NCBI GenBank assembly: GCA_025356095.1
Contig: JANXUR010000069.1
Location: 1 to 47,978, forward strand
Length of the DNA: 47,978 nucleotides
DNA from: Acidobacteriaceae bacterium
Lineage (GTDB): Bacteria > Acidobacteriota > Terriglobia > Terriglobales > Acidobacteriaceae
Reading direction: 5' to 3'
Made by a program: the position numbers and the translations under genes. Below, in pieces: positions 17,494 through 24,977 of the stretch. How positions within the stretch are numbered: position 1 is the first letter of the stretch; every line of letters begins with the position of its first letter. A model generated the notes under the pieces. That model was not told where the DNA came from, did no database searches, and saw nothing but the letters and a program-made list of their open reading frames with translations.

Positions 17494-18561
17494 TCAGACG
17501 ACAGAAGACTGTAGGACCGCAGCGATTCGCTCGGCCGCCCGACCATCCCACAAAGGTATGGCTTGCGCCGCCCGCCATCGGCCCGCCAGCACTTCTGCCA
17601 CAGACTCTCGCAGTGCTTGCAAGTTTCGACCCACCAGCCGGTTCGTTCCCAAGTTCACGGTAATTGGCCGCTCGGTGTTTTCGCGCACTGTAAGGCATGG
17701 CACGCCCAAGTAAGTCGTTTCTTCCTGCACGCCACCGGAATCACTCATCACCAGCACGGCATCGCGTTGCAGCGCCAGAAATTGCAGATAGGGTTGCGGC
17801 TCCAGCAGAATCAAGCGCGCGCTGGTGGCGGCGTCTATTCCCATCGCCTGCAACCGTTGCAACGTGCGCGGATGCGCCGGGAACACCACCGGCAGGTGTT
17901 CTGCCACGTCCCCCAGCGCACCAAGCAGGCTCTTGAGCCAGGCCGGGTCATCCACATTGGAAGGCCGATGCAAAGTGACCAGCGCATAACGCGCTGGTAA
18001 ACCTTGGGGCGGCACAGCCAAAGGTAGCAGCCGCACCAGCGTATCTATCATCACGTTGCCCACACAAAATATCTTTTCCGGGGCGATGCCTTCACGGCGT
18101 AGATTTTCGTCCCCGTCGGGTGATGGCGTAAAGAGCCAGTCGGAAAGCTGGTCGGTTACCAAGCGATTCACTTCTTCGGGCATCGAGCGGTCGCGGGAGC
18201 GCAAACCAGCTTCCACGTGTGCCACCTTGATACCTAATTTGGAACAGACTAGGGCCGCCGCCACCGTAGAATTTACGTCCCCATATACAACCACGACATC
18301 CGGCTGGCGTTCGAGCACAATTTTCTCAAAACGTGCCAGTATTTCGGCAGTCTGACTGGCATGGCTGCCAGAACCGACCCCTAGATTCACATCCGGCTGC
18401 GGCATCCCCAATTGCTTGAAGAATACCTCGGACATACTGGCATCATAGTGCTGCCCAGTGTGTACCAAGGTCTGCCGAAGGCCGCACGCCGCCAGCGCAC
18501 GCAATACCGGTGCCGCCTTCATAAAGTTGGGTCGTGCGCCGACTACGTGGAGTATGTGCAT
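17494..18561 (-). CDS. wecB: UDP-N-acetylglucosamine 2-epimerase (non-hydrolysing)
   Basis: 355 residues. Interconverts UDP-GlcNAc and UDP-ManNAc in the cytoplasm. Recognisable elements: GARPNFMKAAP at the N-terminus, HTGQHYD, Asp95 in VVYGDVNST, Glu117 in HVEAGLRS, Glu129/130 in MPEEVNR, and SDSGGVQEE near residue 280. The aspartate and first glutamate coincide in number with the catalytic residues known from E. coli WecB. It follows wecA after 97 bases on the same strand and is the last gene of the long polysaccharide transcript. UDP-ManNAc would be a donor, or the precursor of ManNAcA; no WecC-type dehydrogenase is present in the window. Confidence 0.93.
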   Translation of the reverse strand: MHILHVVGARPNFMKAAPVLRALAACGLRQTLVHTGQHYDASMSEVFFKQLGMPQPDVNLGVGSGSHASQTAEILARFEKIVLERQPDVVVVYGDVNSTVAAALVCSKLGIKVAHVEAGLRSRDRSMPEEVNRLVTDQLSDWLFTPSPDGDENLRREGIAPEKIFCVGNVMIDTLVRLLPLAVPPQGLPARYALVTLHRPSNVDDPAWLKSLLGALGDVAEHLPVVFPAHPRTLQRLQAMGIDAATSARLILLEPQPYLQFLALQRDAVLVMSDSGGVQEETTYLGVPCLTVRENTERPITVNLGTNRLVGRNLQALRESVAEVLAGRWRAAQAIPLWDGRAAERIAAVLQSSVV

Positions 18562-18658
18562 AGGGCGATTCGGGGGCTGCTTTGTCGGTCAGATGGTGCA
18601 GATAGTTTACTTGGATTTAACCCCTAGGGGCCGCAGCCAGAGGAGGGGTGGCGCGGCG

Positions 18659-20251
18659 CTACCCTACACGTGCGCTCACGGTCTCGGATTCGGGCAGCAA
18701 GTCCGCCGCCATGGCGCGCTGGGCTGCCACGTTCAGCGCCCGCTCCACTGCGCTGGAAAGCACCATGGGAAACTCCCGCACCAGCAGATTCACGTCCACC
18801 ATGACAGGCCGGCCGGAGTACGCCCGATACACCAGCAAAGTTCCAGCGCGATGCCCCAACGAGGTGGAGAGTTCCAAATGAATCTCCCACGCAGGGTCCT
18901 GCCGTTGGCCGTGTTGCCGGGGCTGGCGCCAATCAAAGTGCAGCGCGTCAGGAATCTGATCTGCGTCCCGGCAAACCGGCGGATAGTCGCGCGAATTCGG
19001 GTTGCGGAAGACGACGAACTGGAATCCGCCAAAATCGTTGGTATCAAACCCGGCTTGCAGGATGCGGCAAATCTGGGCATAGTCTTCTGCCACCCCCAGT
19101 TCCGCCACCGCACGGCGCAAAGCAAGATTGTTGATGACTACCTGCCGCTGCTCAATCGTGCGCATGGCCAACCGCTGCAGCTCACCAAACTCCAGATAGC
19201 CCAAATGCTGGACGCCCAGCCATACCCCGATCCCGATTACCGTCAGCACCAAGCCCACAGTGCGTCCGGAAGGCCACAGCAAAAATAGACTCAGCAGGCC
19301 AAAGACGGCTGAAACCGCGTACAGCACCACCACCACTTGCCGGTGGGAGTAGCCAAGTTCCAGTAGCTTGTGGTGGATGTGCTCGCGATCGGCCGTAAAT
19401 ACCGGGCGCCCGCTCAAAAAGCGCCGCAACACCGAGAGCGCCGTTTCTAGAATCGGCAGGCCAAACGACACCACCGGAATCGCCACGGCAACCACGGTCG
19501 AAGCCTTTTGCGCACCTTGCAGCGCCAGCGCCGACAACATAAAGCCGATAAATAGAGATCCAGAATCGCCCAGAAAAATCGTGGCCGGGTTGAAGTTGAA
19601 ACGCAGAAAGCCGAGAATCGCGCCCGCCAATGCAATACTCAGCAGTGCCACTAGCGTCGCACCACTCACCAGCGACACCACAAACACGATCATGGTGGAA
19701 AACAGCGCTGAACCCGCAGCCAAACCGTCGAGGCCATCAATTAGGTTGAAAGCATTGGTGATGCCGATGACCCACAAAATCGTCAGCGGCAAACCCGCCA
19801 ACATGCTCAGCGGATGATGAGTGCCGAATAGCACTGGTAGGTCTAGAATCCGCAAGCCGCCGAAAAACAACATTGCGCCAGCGATGCCTTGCACGGCAAA
19901 CTTGGTGGCTGCTGAAGCAGTGCGGATGTCGTCGTAAACCCCCACCAGAAATACCAAGGTTCCCGCCGCCAGAATGGTCAGCAGTTGCCGCATCCCAAAA
20001 TTCAAGCCATAAGCCGCCATTAAGGCGGGATAGCGGCTCGCGGTAAAGATGGCTATCAGCGAACATCCCACAAAAGCCAGGTAGATTGCCACCCCACCCA
20101 ACCGGGGAATGGGGACACTGTGCACGTGCCGCCGCTCGGTGGGCCAGGCAACAATGCCCCTGGCCGTGGCCCAACTCCGGACTTCTCGGGTCAGAGCAAA
20201 CGACACCACCAGACTGCCTACGAAGAGTCCGAGAATCAACAGAGCCAGCAC
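18659..20251 (-). CDS. wecA: Polyprenyl-phosphate HexNAc-1-phosphate transferase (WecA/MraY family) with long C-terminal domain
   Basis: 530 residues from GTG 20251, chosen because GAGG lies just upstream and the first transmembrane helix starts there. This is the initiating enzyme: it puts GlcNAc-1-P (or a related HexNAc-1-P) on undecaprenyl phosphate at the inner membrane. About ten helices carry the family motifs LIDGLDGLAAG (Asp-rich Mg site), FLGDSGSLFIGF, and HIHHKLLELG near residue 305. After the last helix come roughly 180 mostly soluble residues (LQRLAMRTIEQRQVVINNLALRR and onward to the end) that normal WecA (about 360 residues) lacks. This tail contains a coiled-coil-like start and a beta-rich part. 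It is followed by wecB and is divergent from wza. Confidence 0.88.
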   Translation of the reverse strand: MLALLILGLFVGSLVVSFALTREVRSWATARGIVAWPTERRHVHSVPIPRLGGVAIYLAFVGCSLIAIFTASRYPALMAAYGLNFGMRQLLTILAAGTLVFLVGVYDDIRTASAATKFAVQGIAGAMLFFGGLRILDLPVLFGTHHPLSMLAGLPLTILWVIGITNAFNLIDGLDGLAAGSALFSTMIVFVVSLVSGATLVALLSIALAGAILGFLRFNFNPATIFLGDSGSLFIGFMLSALALQGAQKASTVVAVAIPVVSFGLPILETALSVLRRFLSGRPVFTADREHIHHKLLELGYSHRQVVVVLYAVSAVFGLLSLFLLWPSGRTVGLVLTVIGIGVWLGVQHLGYLEFGELQRLAMRTIEQRQVVINNLALRRAVAELGVAEDYAQICRILQAGFDTNDFGGFQFVVFRNPNSRDYPPVCRDADQIPDALHFDWRQPRQHGQRQDPAWEIHLELSTSLGHRAGTLLVYRAYSGRPVMVDVNLLVREFPMVLSSAVERALNVAAQRAMAADLLPESETVSARVG

Positions 20252-20611
20252 AAAAACCTCAAAACAGATGCAATCCGTATCGTGAACTACCAGCAACCAA
20301 GCACCAGAATGGCACCGCAACAGGCCCAAGGGAGGGAGGGCAGCAGCCGCTCTAGACCTAAGGTAACGTTACCATTGGACTCAAGTTTTGGGAATGGCCC
20401 ACCCGTGACCAACCCGCTAAACTGCCTTGGCACACGCCTCGCCACTCAAAGCCTCAAACCGGTAGCCCCGGCGGATTACTTACTCACGACCGTTTGGGTT
20501 CGGGCTGGCTGCCGGCATCGGCTGGAGCGCTTGCAGAGCCGTGGTAAACTACGCATAGGGCGACAGATAGGCGTAACTTCCGCCAGCGGTCGCGACCGCC
20601 GGAGCCGCATT
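20252..20611. other. Divergent regulatory region between wecA and wza
   Basis: 360 bases between the GTG start of wecA and the TTG start of wza. In-frame codons continue upstream of wza to 20120 but look non-coding (biased, no family pattern). The region holds the perfect palindrome at 20362-20373. No convincing -35/-10 pair was identified. Confidence 0.55.
20362..20373. promoter_or_regulatory. Perfect 12-bp palindrome GGTAACGTTACC, operator-like
   Basis: GGTAACGTTACC is its own reverse complement with a central CG, the layout of LacI/GalR-family operators. It lies between the divergent wecA and wza starts (111 bases from wecA, 239 from wza). No regulator gene is present in the window. Confidence 0.45.
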
Positions 20612-21595
20612 TTGATTCGTTTCTATTCACTTTTTTTGACCACGCTGCTGGCGCTGAGCGGGCTTTTAGCGGCGCAAGTGCCCACACCCGCGCCTGTGCC
20701 GCAAGCTGGAGTCCCTGCCGGATCTGTACCTGCTGCTGCCGCCCCAATCACATCCAAACCCGTGGCTGGCACCACAACCTTGGGTATTGGCGATCTGGTG
20801 GAGTTTTCTGTATTTGGCGTTCCCGACCTTACCTCCAAATCTCGTGTGAATGACGATGGCGAGCTCACCATACCGCTGGCAGGCTTGGTAAAGGTTGCGG
20901 GCATGACGCTGCGGGAAGCCGAAAAGGCGGTGGCTACCACTATGATCGCAGGTGGCTTCCTGAAGGCACCGCAGATTTCACTCTTTGTAGTCGAGTCGGT
21001 TTCCCAGAATGTAAACGTGCTGGGCGAAGTAAACCGGCCGGGTACCTATCCCATGCTGGGCGCACGCACTCTTTACGACGCGGTCTCGGCTGCCGGTGGC
21101 CTGACGCAGAAGGCTGGCGAGACGATCACGGTGCGCCATCACGAGCACCCAGATCAGCCCATCGCCATTCCACTCCACTCAGGATCGGGCGGAGAGTTGG
21201 CGAGTTCCCTTTCCCAGCCGGTCAGTTCCGGTGACACCATCACCGTTTCGCAGGCGGGCATTGTGTACGTTGTGGGTGCGGTTGCGCACCCCAGCGGATT
21301 TGTACTGGAAGGCGGCGGAAGCATTTCTGTACTGAAAGCGCTGGCACTGGCTGGCGGTACCACGCCGACCGCATCGCTGACGCACTCCCGCATCATCCGG
21401 CGCAACCCGGACGGCAAGACGCAAGACCTGCCCATCCCACTCAATAAGATACTCGAGGCGAAGGCGGAAGACCCGGTACTGCAACCAAATGATGTTTTCT
21501 TTATTCCGGACAGCGCCACCAAAGCCGCCGCCAAACATGCAACAGACGTAGCCATTCAAACCGCAGCAACGGTTGGTCTTATCTTTCTTCGTTAG
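20612..21595 (+). CDS. wza: Polysaccharide export protein (Wza-like, Poly_export and SLBB domains)
   Basis: 327 residues from TTG 20612, which has GGAG seven bases upstream and opens directly into a signal peptide (IRFYSLFLTTLLALSGLLAAQ). No lipobox cysteine is present, so unlike E. coli Wza it is not an obvious lipoprotein. After a Pro-rich spacer comes the Poly_export domain (GIGDLVEFSVFGVPDL, DDGELTIPLAGLVKVAG), then two SLBB domains (VNVLGEVNRPGTYPML and VYVVGAVAHPSGFVLEGG). The C-terminus ends in a hydrophobic amphipathic stretch (AIQTAATVGLIFLR), which could be the outer-membrane helix. It forms the export channel for polymer made by the minus-strand locus. Its last 17 bases overlap the convergent GT gene. 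Confidence 0.88.
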   Translation: MIRFYSLFLTTLLALSGLLAAQVPTPAPVPQAGVPAGSVPAAAAPITSKPVAGTTTLGIGDLVEFSVFGVPDLTSKSRVNDDGELTIPLAGLVKVAGMTLREAEKAVATTMIAGGFLKAPQISLFVVESVSQNVNVLGEVNRPGTYPMLGARTLYDAVSAAGGLTQKAGETITVRHHEHPDQPIAIPLHSGSGGELASSLSQPVSSGDTITVSQAGIVYVVGAVAHPSGFVLEGGGSISVLKALALAGGTTPTASLTHSRIIRRNPDGKTQDLPIPLNKILEAKAEDPVLQPNDVFFIPDSATKAAAKHATDVAIQTAATVGLIFLR

Positions 21596-22946
21596 TCGCT
21601 TCGTTAGTCGCTTCGTTAGTCGCTTCGTTAGTGGCTTCGTTAGCGGCTTCGTTAGTGGCTTCGTTAGCGGCTGCTTTCGCCGTCTGCTTTTTCATGTTGG
21701 CGAGAGCTTGCAGATATTCCAAGCTCTTGGCGTGGCGGGAAAAGTTCTGCTCGATATAGCGGCGGCCCATGGTGCCCATCTTGCGCCGCGACTCCGGGTC
21801 GGCCTTCAACTTTAGAATGGCGGCCACCAGTTCATCGCATTGCTCCGGTTCCACGTAGACGCCACTCTGGCTCTCTTCCACAATCCGTCGAGCTTCGCCA
21901 TCCACGCCCACAATCACCGGCCTGCCGCACGCCATAAACTCCAGCATCTTGGTGGGAATGACGGTCCGAAACAGATCGGCTTTGCGCAGCAACACCAGCG
22001 CCGCATCCGAGGCGCGAATATACTCAGGAATCCGCTCGCGGGGTTGCTGGCCCACCAGGCGAATATTGGTGAGCCCGCGCTCGGCAATCAGCCGCTCGAT
22101 GCGCTTTTTGTCGGCACCTTCCCCGACCAGCAGGAATAGCACCTCGGGGTGCGTTGCCCGTATCTGCGTGGCCGCCTCCACCAGCGTACCCAGTCCGTGG
22201 GCCATGCCCATCGTGCCCAGATAACAGACGATGAAAGGATCGGTGGATGCGGCATCCTTCAGCAATGCAAAGCGCACAGCATCGCCGGAAATGGCGGGAG
22301 AAAACATTTCCGTCTCCACGCCATTTTCTACCACTGCGATCTTTTCCGCGGGAACCTGCCAGTGCTCGATCAAGTGGGTCTTGAACGCGGGTGTGACCAC
22401 GGCGACCAGATCGGCCCGGCGATACAAGAAGCCGGCGATTTTTTCCAGCAGCCGATAGAAGACTGAGTCCTGCTGCCCCATGCCCACGGCCGTGAGCGAC
22501 TCCGGCCACAGGTCGCGGACTTCGAAGACGAACGGCACTCGCTTCCACGCGCTCTTCACCACGCTGATCCACCAGCCCGATGGACCAACCAGCAGCTGTG
22601 GCGAAGTCGCGATGACAACATCCGGCCTACCCAGAAACATTCCTGTGAACGCAGCCGACACGCAGAACGATCCGTAGTTCAACATGCGTTCGTACGCTTT
22701 GCGGTTGGGCAACGGCCACAGCCAAGTGCGAATCACAGTCGCACCGCGATACTCCTCACGCACCACGCCCCGCCAGATCTTGCGGCAATACTCAGGTGCA
22801 AGCTCACCTGTGGGATGGTTGGGAAAGCCAGTCAGGATGGTCACCTGATGCCCTGCTTCTACCCAGTGGCGCGCAAGTTCGGACGCGCGTGCGGCAGGCG
22901 CACCCATCTCTGGCGGAAAGTATTGCGATACGTAGAGAATCCTCAC
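21579..22946 (-). CDS. GT4 glycosyltransferase (WcaI/WbuB-like)
   Basis: 455 residues from GTG 22946, where the family N-terminus RILYVSQYFPPEMGAP begins; a TTG at 22991 would add 15 residues. GT-B fold: the N-terminal half carries FPNHP and FEVRDLWPESL, typical of the WcaI/WbuB subgroup; the C-terminal half carries YLGTMGMAHGL and PTKMLEFMACGRPVIV. It would transfer a nucleotide-activated sugar to the lipid-linked repeat at the cytoplasmic face. The last 25 or so residues are a (ATNE/AANE)n repeat encoded by a 12-bp tandem repeat, and the end overlaps the convergent wza stop. It is 61 bases downstream of the C5-epimerase gene. Donor and acceptor are unknown. Confidence 0.87.
   Translation of the reverse strand: MRILYVSQYFPPEMGAPAARASELARHWVEAGHQVTILTGFPNHPTGELAPEYCRKIWRGVVREEYRGATVIRTWLWPLPNRKAYERMLNYGSFCVSAAFTGMFLGRPDVVIATSPQLLVGPSGWWISVVKSAWKRVPFVFEVRDLWPESLTAVGMGQQDSVFYRLLEKIAGFLYRRADLVAVVTPAFKTHLIEHWQVPAEKIAVVENGVETEMFSPAISGDAVRFALLKDAASTDPFIVCYLGTMGMAHGLGTLVEAATQIRATHPEVLFLLVGEGADKKRIERLIAERGLTNIRLVGQQPRERIPEYIRASDAALVLLRKADLFRTVIPTKMLEFMACGRPVIVGVDGEARRIVEESQSGVYVEPEQCDELVAAILKLKADPESRRKMGTMGRRYIEQNFSRHAKSLEYLQALANMKKQTAKAAANEATNEAANEATNEATNEATNEATNEER
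21589..21672. repeat. 12-bp tandem repeat (7 copies), C-terminal ATNE repeats
   Basis: Seven contiguous units of TCGTTAGTCGCT or close variants (TCGTTAGTGGCT, TCGTTAGCGGCT). On the minus strand they encode Ala-Thr-Asn-Glu or Ala-Ala-Asn-Glu at the tail of the GT4 protein. Because the unit is a multiple of three, copy-number change keeps the frame. The first unit overlaps the stop codon region of the convergent wza. Confidence 0.95.
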
Positions 22947-23007
22947 GGCTGGGTGATCATCGTCATTTTGAGCAAATTCTGCAAATTGCAATTTTGCCGG
23001 GGAAAAA

Positions 23008-24009
23008 CTAGTAGTAGCACAATTTGAAAATCACTTTGCCCACCAGCGCCCGCCACCGCTTCCAGCGGCTTCGAGTATAACCCTGCCAGCGATCCGCAAC
23101 ATCGGCGAAGTGTTGATGCCCCGTCAGCCGCTGCAACACTCGCAACTGTACGATGTGCAGCCGATGATAGAACGAACTGGCAAGCATGGGCAGTGCGGTT
23201 CCAGATTGCTCATAGAGCGACCACCAGCCCGTATCAAAACGATCTACCGCCGTCAGCAGCGTGCTGACCGCATGTCCCCACATTTCGCTGGCGTTGCCAT
23301 CGCCCGTCGCCAGCGCATAGTCGTGCACGCCCCAACTTGCCCAGATAAATCCATTCAGAATGTGAGTGGGCGGCGCAACAATATACTCCTCAAACCACAG
23401 GTGACGGTCTGCATCCACAAACACCACACCGCCATCTTCCACATGAACCAGAAACGCTTGCCATGCGCGTCGAGCTGCCGTCAAGTAGCGTGTGTCAGCT
23501 GTATGCAGATGCGCCCTCACCAGCAGTGAGATGCCCTGCCCCTGCGCCAACCCTGAGTACCAAGGCGCAACCAGCGTGTCGCGATAATCCCAATCAAAGT
23601 GATGCATCCACATACTGCGGCCAGCGGGATTTTCTTCCAGATGATGCATCATCCAGTCGGCGGCCAGCAGAAATTTGCGTTCGCGCTCGCTTGCGCCGTC
23701 CGGATCTTGCGCAGCTCTGGCCCGCAGCAGCAGGTTGTAGTTACCCAGCCCATATTGCGCGATCGCAATCGGGTTGTACTGCCGACCGATGGCACCCCGA
23801 TAGTCAAGCATGGGAATGCCTGCTTCGTCCAAGGTGCCGGCGTAGTCAGCCTTCTGGTCGAAGTCCATGTAGTAGGGGCCAAGCGCTACTGGATCGAACT
23901 CCCCATTGATGCGTGGCTCGCCATGCCAAAAGCTTAGCTGGCTCGGATTGGCCGTGAGATAGGCCGAAAAGATGCGCTGCCAGTAGCGCAGACGCTTGGC
24001 CAGACTCAT
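23008..24009 (-). CDS. D-glucuronyl C5-epimerase C-terminal domain protein
   Basis: 333 residues from ATG 24009, which overlaps the upstream stop as ATGA. The sequence matches the alpha/alpha-barrel C-terminal domain of heparan/heparosan D-glucuronyl C5-epimerases: YNPIAIAQYGLGNY (78-91), WYSGLAQGQGISLL (150-163), EEY (207-209), and THILNGFIWASWG (215-227). In animals and some bacteria this domain inverts C5 of glucuronic acid within a polymer to iduronic acid. There is no signal peptide, so it would act in the cytoplasm, perhaps on the lipid-linked repeat, unless exported another way. Ugd in the window can supply the uronic acid. An epimerase-fold protein with a different role (for example a uronate lyase-like helper) cannot be excluded. 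Confidence 0.82.
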   Translation of the reverse strand: MSLAKRLRYWQRIFSAYLTANPSQLSFWHGEPRINGEFDPVALGPYYMDFDQKADYAGTLDEAGIPMLDYRGAIGRQYNPIAIAQYGLGNYNLLLRARAAQDPDGASERERKFLLAADWMMHHLEENPAGRSMWMHHFDWDYRDTLVAPWYSGLAQGQGISLLVRAHLHTADTRYLTAARRAWQAFLVHVEDGGVVFVDADRHLWFEEYIVAPPTHILNGFIWASWGVHDYALATGDGNASEMWGHAVSTLLTAVDRFDTGWWSLYEQSGTALPMLASSFYHRLHIVQLRVLQRLTGHQHFADVADRWQGYTRSRWKRWRALVGKVIFKLCYY

Positions 24010-24645
24010 GCCGGGCCTGCTTGCCGGGCGTCGCGCTGCTGCCGCCGCCAAAAGTGGGTAACTGCATCTTCCCGCTTCACCGCCGCAGTCGTAAAGGCAA
24101 GCCACGGCGAATCGTTTTCACCATCGGGCAGAGAAACATTACCAAACTGAAAGTACTTCATCGGCCAGGCATCTTTAGTCCAAGTACCAACAGCATTGAA
24201 ATTGGCGGGTGCATCTGCGTCGTCATTCGCGCAAGTCGCGCCATACAAGCACACCACCGACTGCGAATTCACCAGACTCGGCTCGGCCATCGTAGAAAAC
24301 ATCACAGCATCGCCCACCCTGCATCCGCACAATGACGACGACGCGACCGGCGCAAGCTGGTGTAAGCTGCCCGTGCGATTGAGCCGGTAGATGTAGTTCT
24401 GCTCCCATGGCGGTTCGGTGGCAAAGTACAAGCCGTCGCGCATGGGCACCGCCGCCACTGCTCGGGCCTGCTGATTGCCCTGGAGCACCGGAACTATCTC
24501 CTGCAAATCTTCACTGGCGCTGAGAATTTGACACTCCTCTCCATCGTCACCAGTCAGAATCTACAGCCGAGAGGCGAACGAGTCCCAGAGAATGTTGTGG
24601 ACATGGCGGACGGCACGCACTGGAAAAGTATGCGCCACACTCCGC
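24006..24645 (-). pseudogene. 3' remnant of a propeller-type protein gene, with nonsense codon
   Basis: Reading down from about 24645, one frame gives TFPVRAVRHVHNILWDSF, then ASRL, a TAG stop (24563-24561), then ILTGDDGEECQILSASED and a further 170 or so codons to the stop at 24006. The flanking text fits a continuous protein (RHVHN, then xLTGDDGE, then GLYFATEPPWEQNYIYRLNRTG), so the TAG looks like a mutated TGG tryptophan codon. The start of the gene is missing: upstream, the DNA is carbamoyltransferase. A piece from an internal TTG (24506) could still be made and would couple to the C5-epimerase by ATGA. Repeat spacing suggests a beta-propeller of BNR/sialidase-like type. Function is not assigned. 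Confidence 0.7.
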
Positions 24646-24882
24646 GTACTGCACTTTCTTCAATAGATTTGCGTCCGTGTCAGAGCCGACCGAAATGTGC
24701 TCCACGTCGGCAATCTTCGCGCCGACCGCATTGAGACAGGCCTGAATCGCGAGCGCCGGAAATCCGCCAAAATGCTTTTGCCGATTCAACCGTTCTTCGG
24801 CCACTGCAAACTTTACTTCGCCATCCAGCAAAATCGCCGCCGAGGCGTCTGCGTGGAACATATTCAAACCTAAAATCAGCAT
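24643..24882 (-). pseudogene. 5' remnant of a carbamoyltransferase gene (NodU/CmcH family)
   Basis: From ATG 24882 the frame gives LILGLNMFHADASAAILLDG, VAEERLNRQKHFGGFP, then ADVEHISVGSDTDANLLKKV. This is the N-terminus of NodU/CmcH-type O-carbamoyltransferases (about 550-600 residues), which carbamoylate sugar hydroxyls from carbamoyl phosphate. Family similarity stops near residue 80 (KKVQYA, about 24643). The frame then runs through unrelated sequence to a TGA at 24549-24547. The remaining 85% of the gene, including the YrdC-like ATP/carbamoyl-phosphate half, is absent. It is therefore a truncated gene joined to the propeller remnant. It lies 95 bases after the two-domain oxidoreductase gene. 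Confidence 0.78.
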
Positions 24883-24977
24883 GACAGAGAAACTTCCTTC
24901 CGGGTCTGGTGCCCGTGGTTTTAGAACTGCTTTACTTGCTGCCAACTTGCCACTCAATTTAACGCTAACGTGCCGCG

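Noticed and set aside
17103-17663. Plus-strand open frame (186 codons) across the wecB 3' end
   Set aside because: Half is antisense to wecB and the remainder has no protein-like pattern.
20120-20611. Upstream in-frame extension of wza (164 codons)
   Set aside because: The extension overlaps the divergent wecA start, lacks family similarity and would bury the signal peptide. TTG 20612 with GGAG is the better start.
24561-24563. TAG as a recoded (pyrrolysine-like) codon in the propeller gene
   Set aside because: The 5' half of the gene is missing and the neighbouring carbamoyltransferase is also broken, so simple gene decay is the more economical reading.
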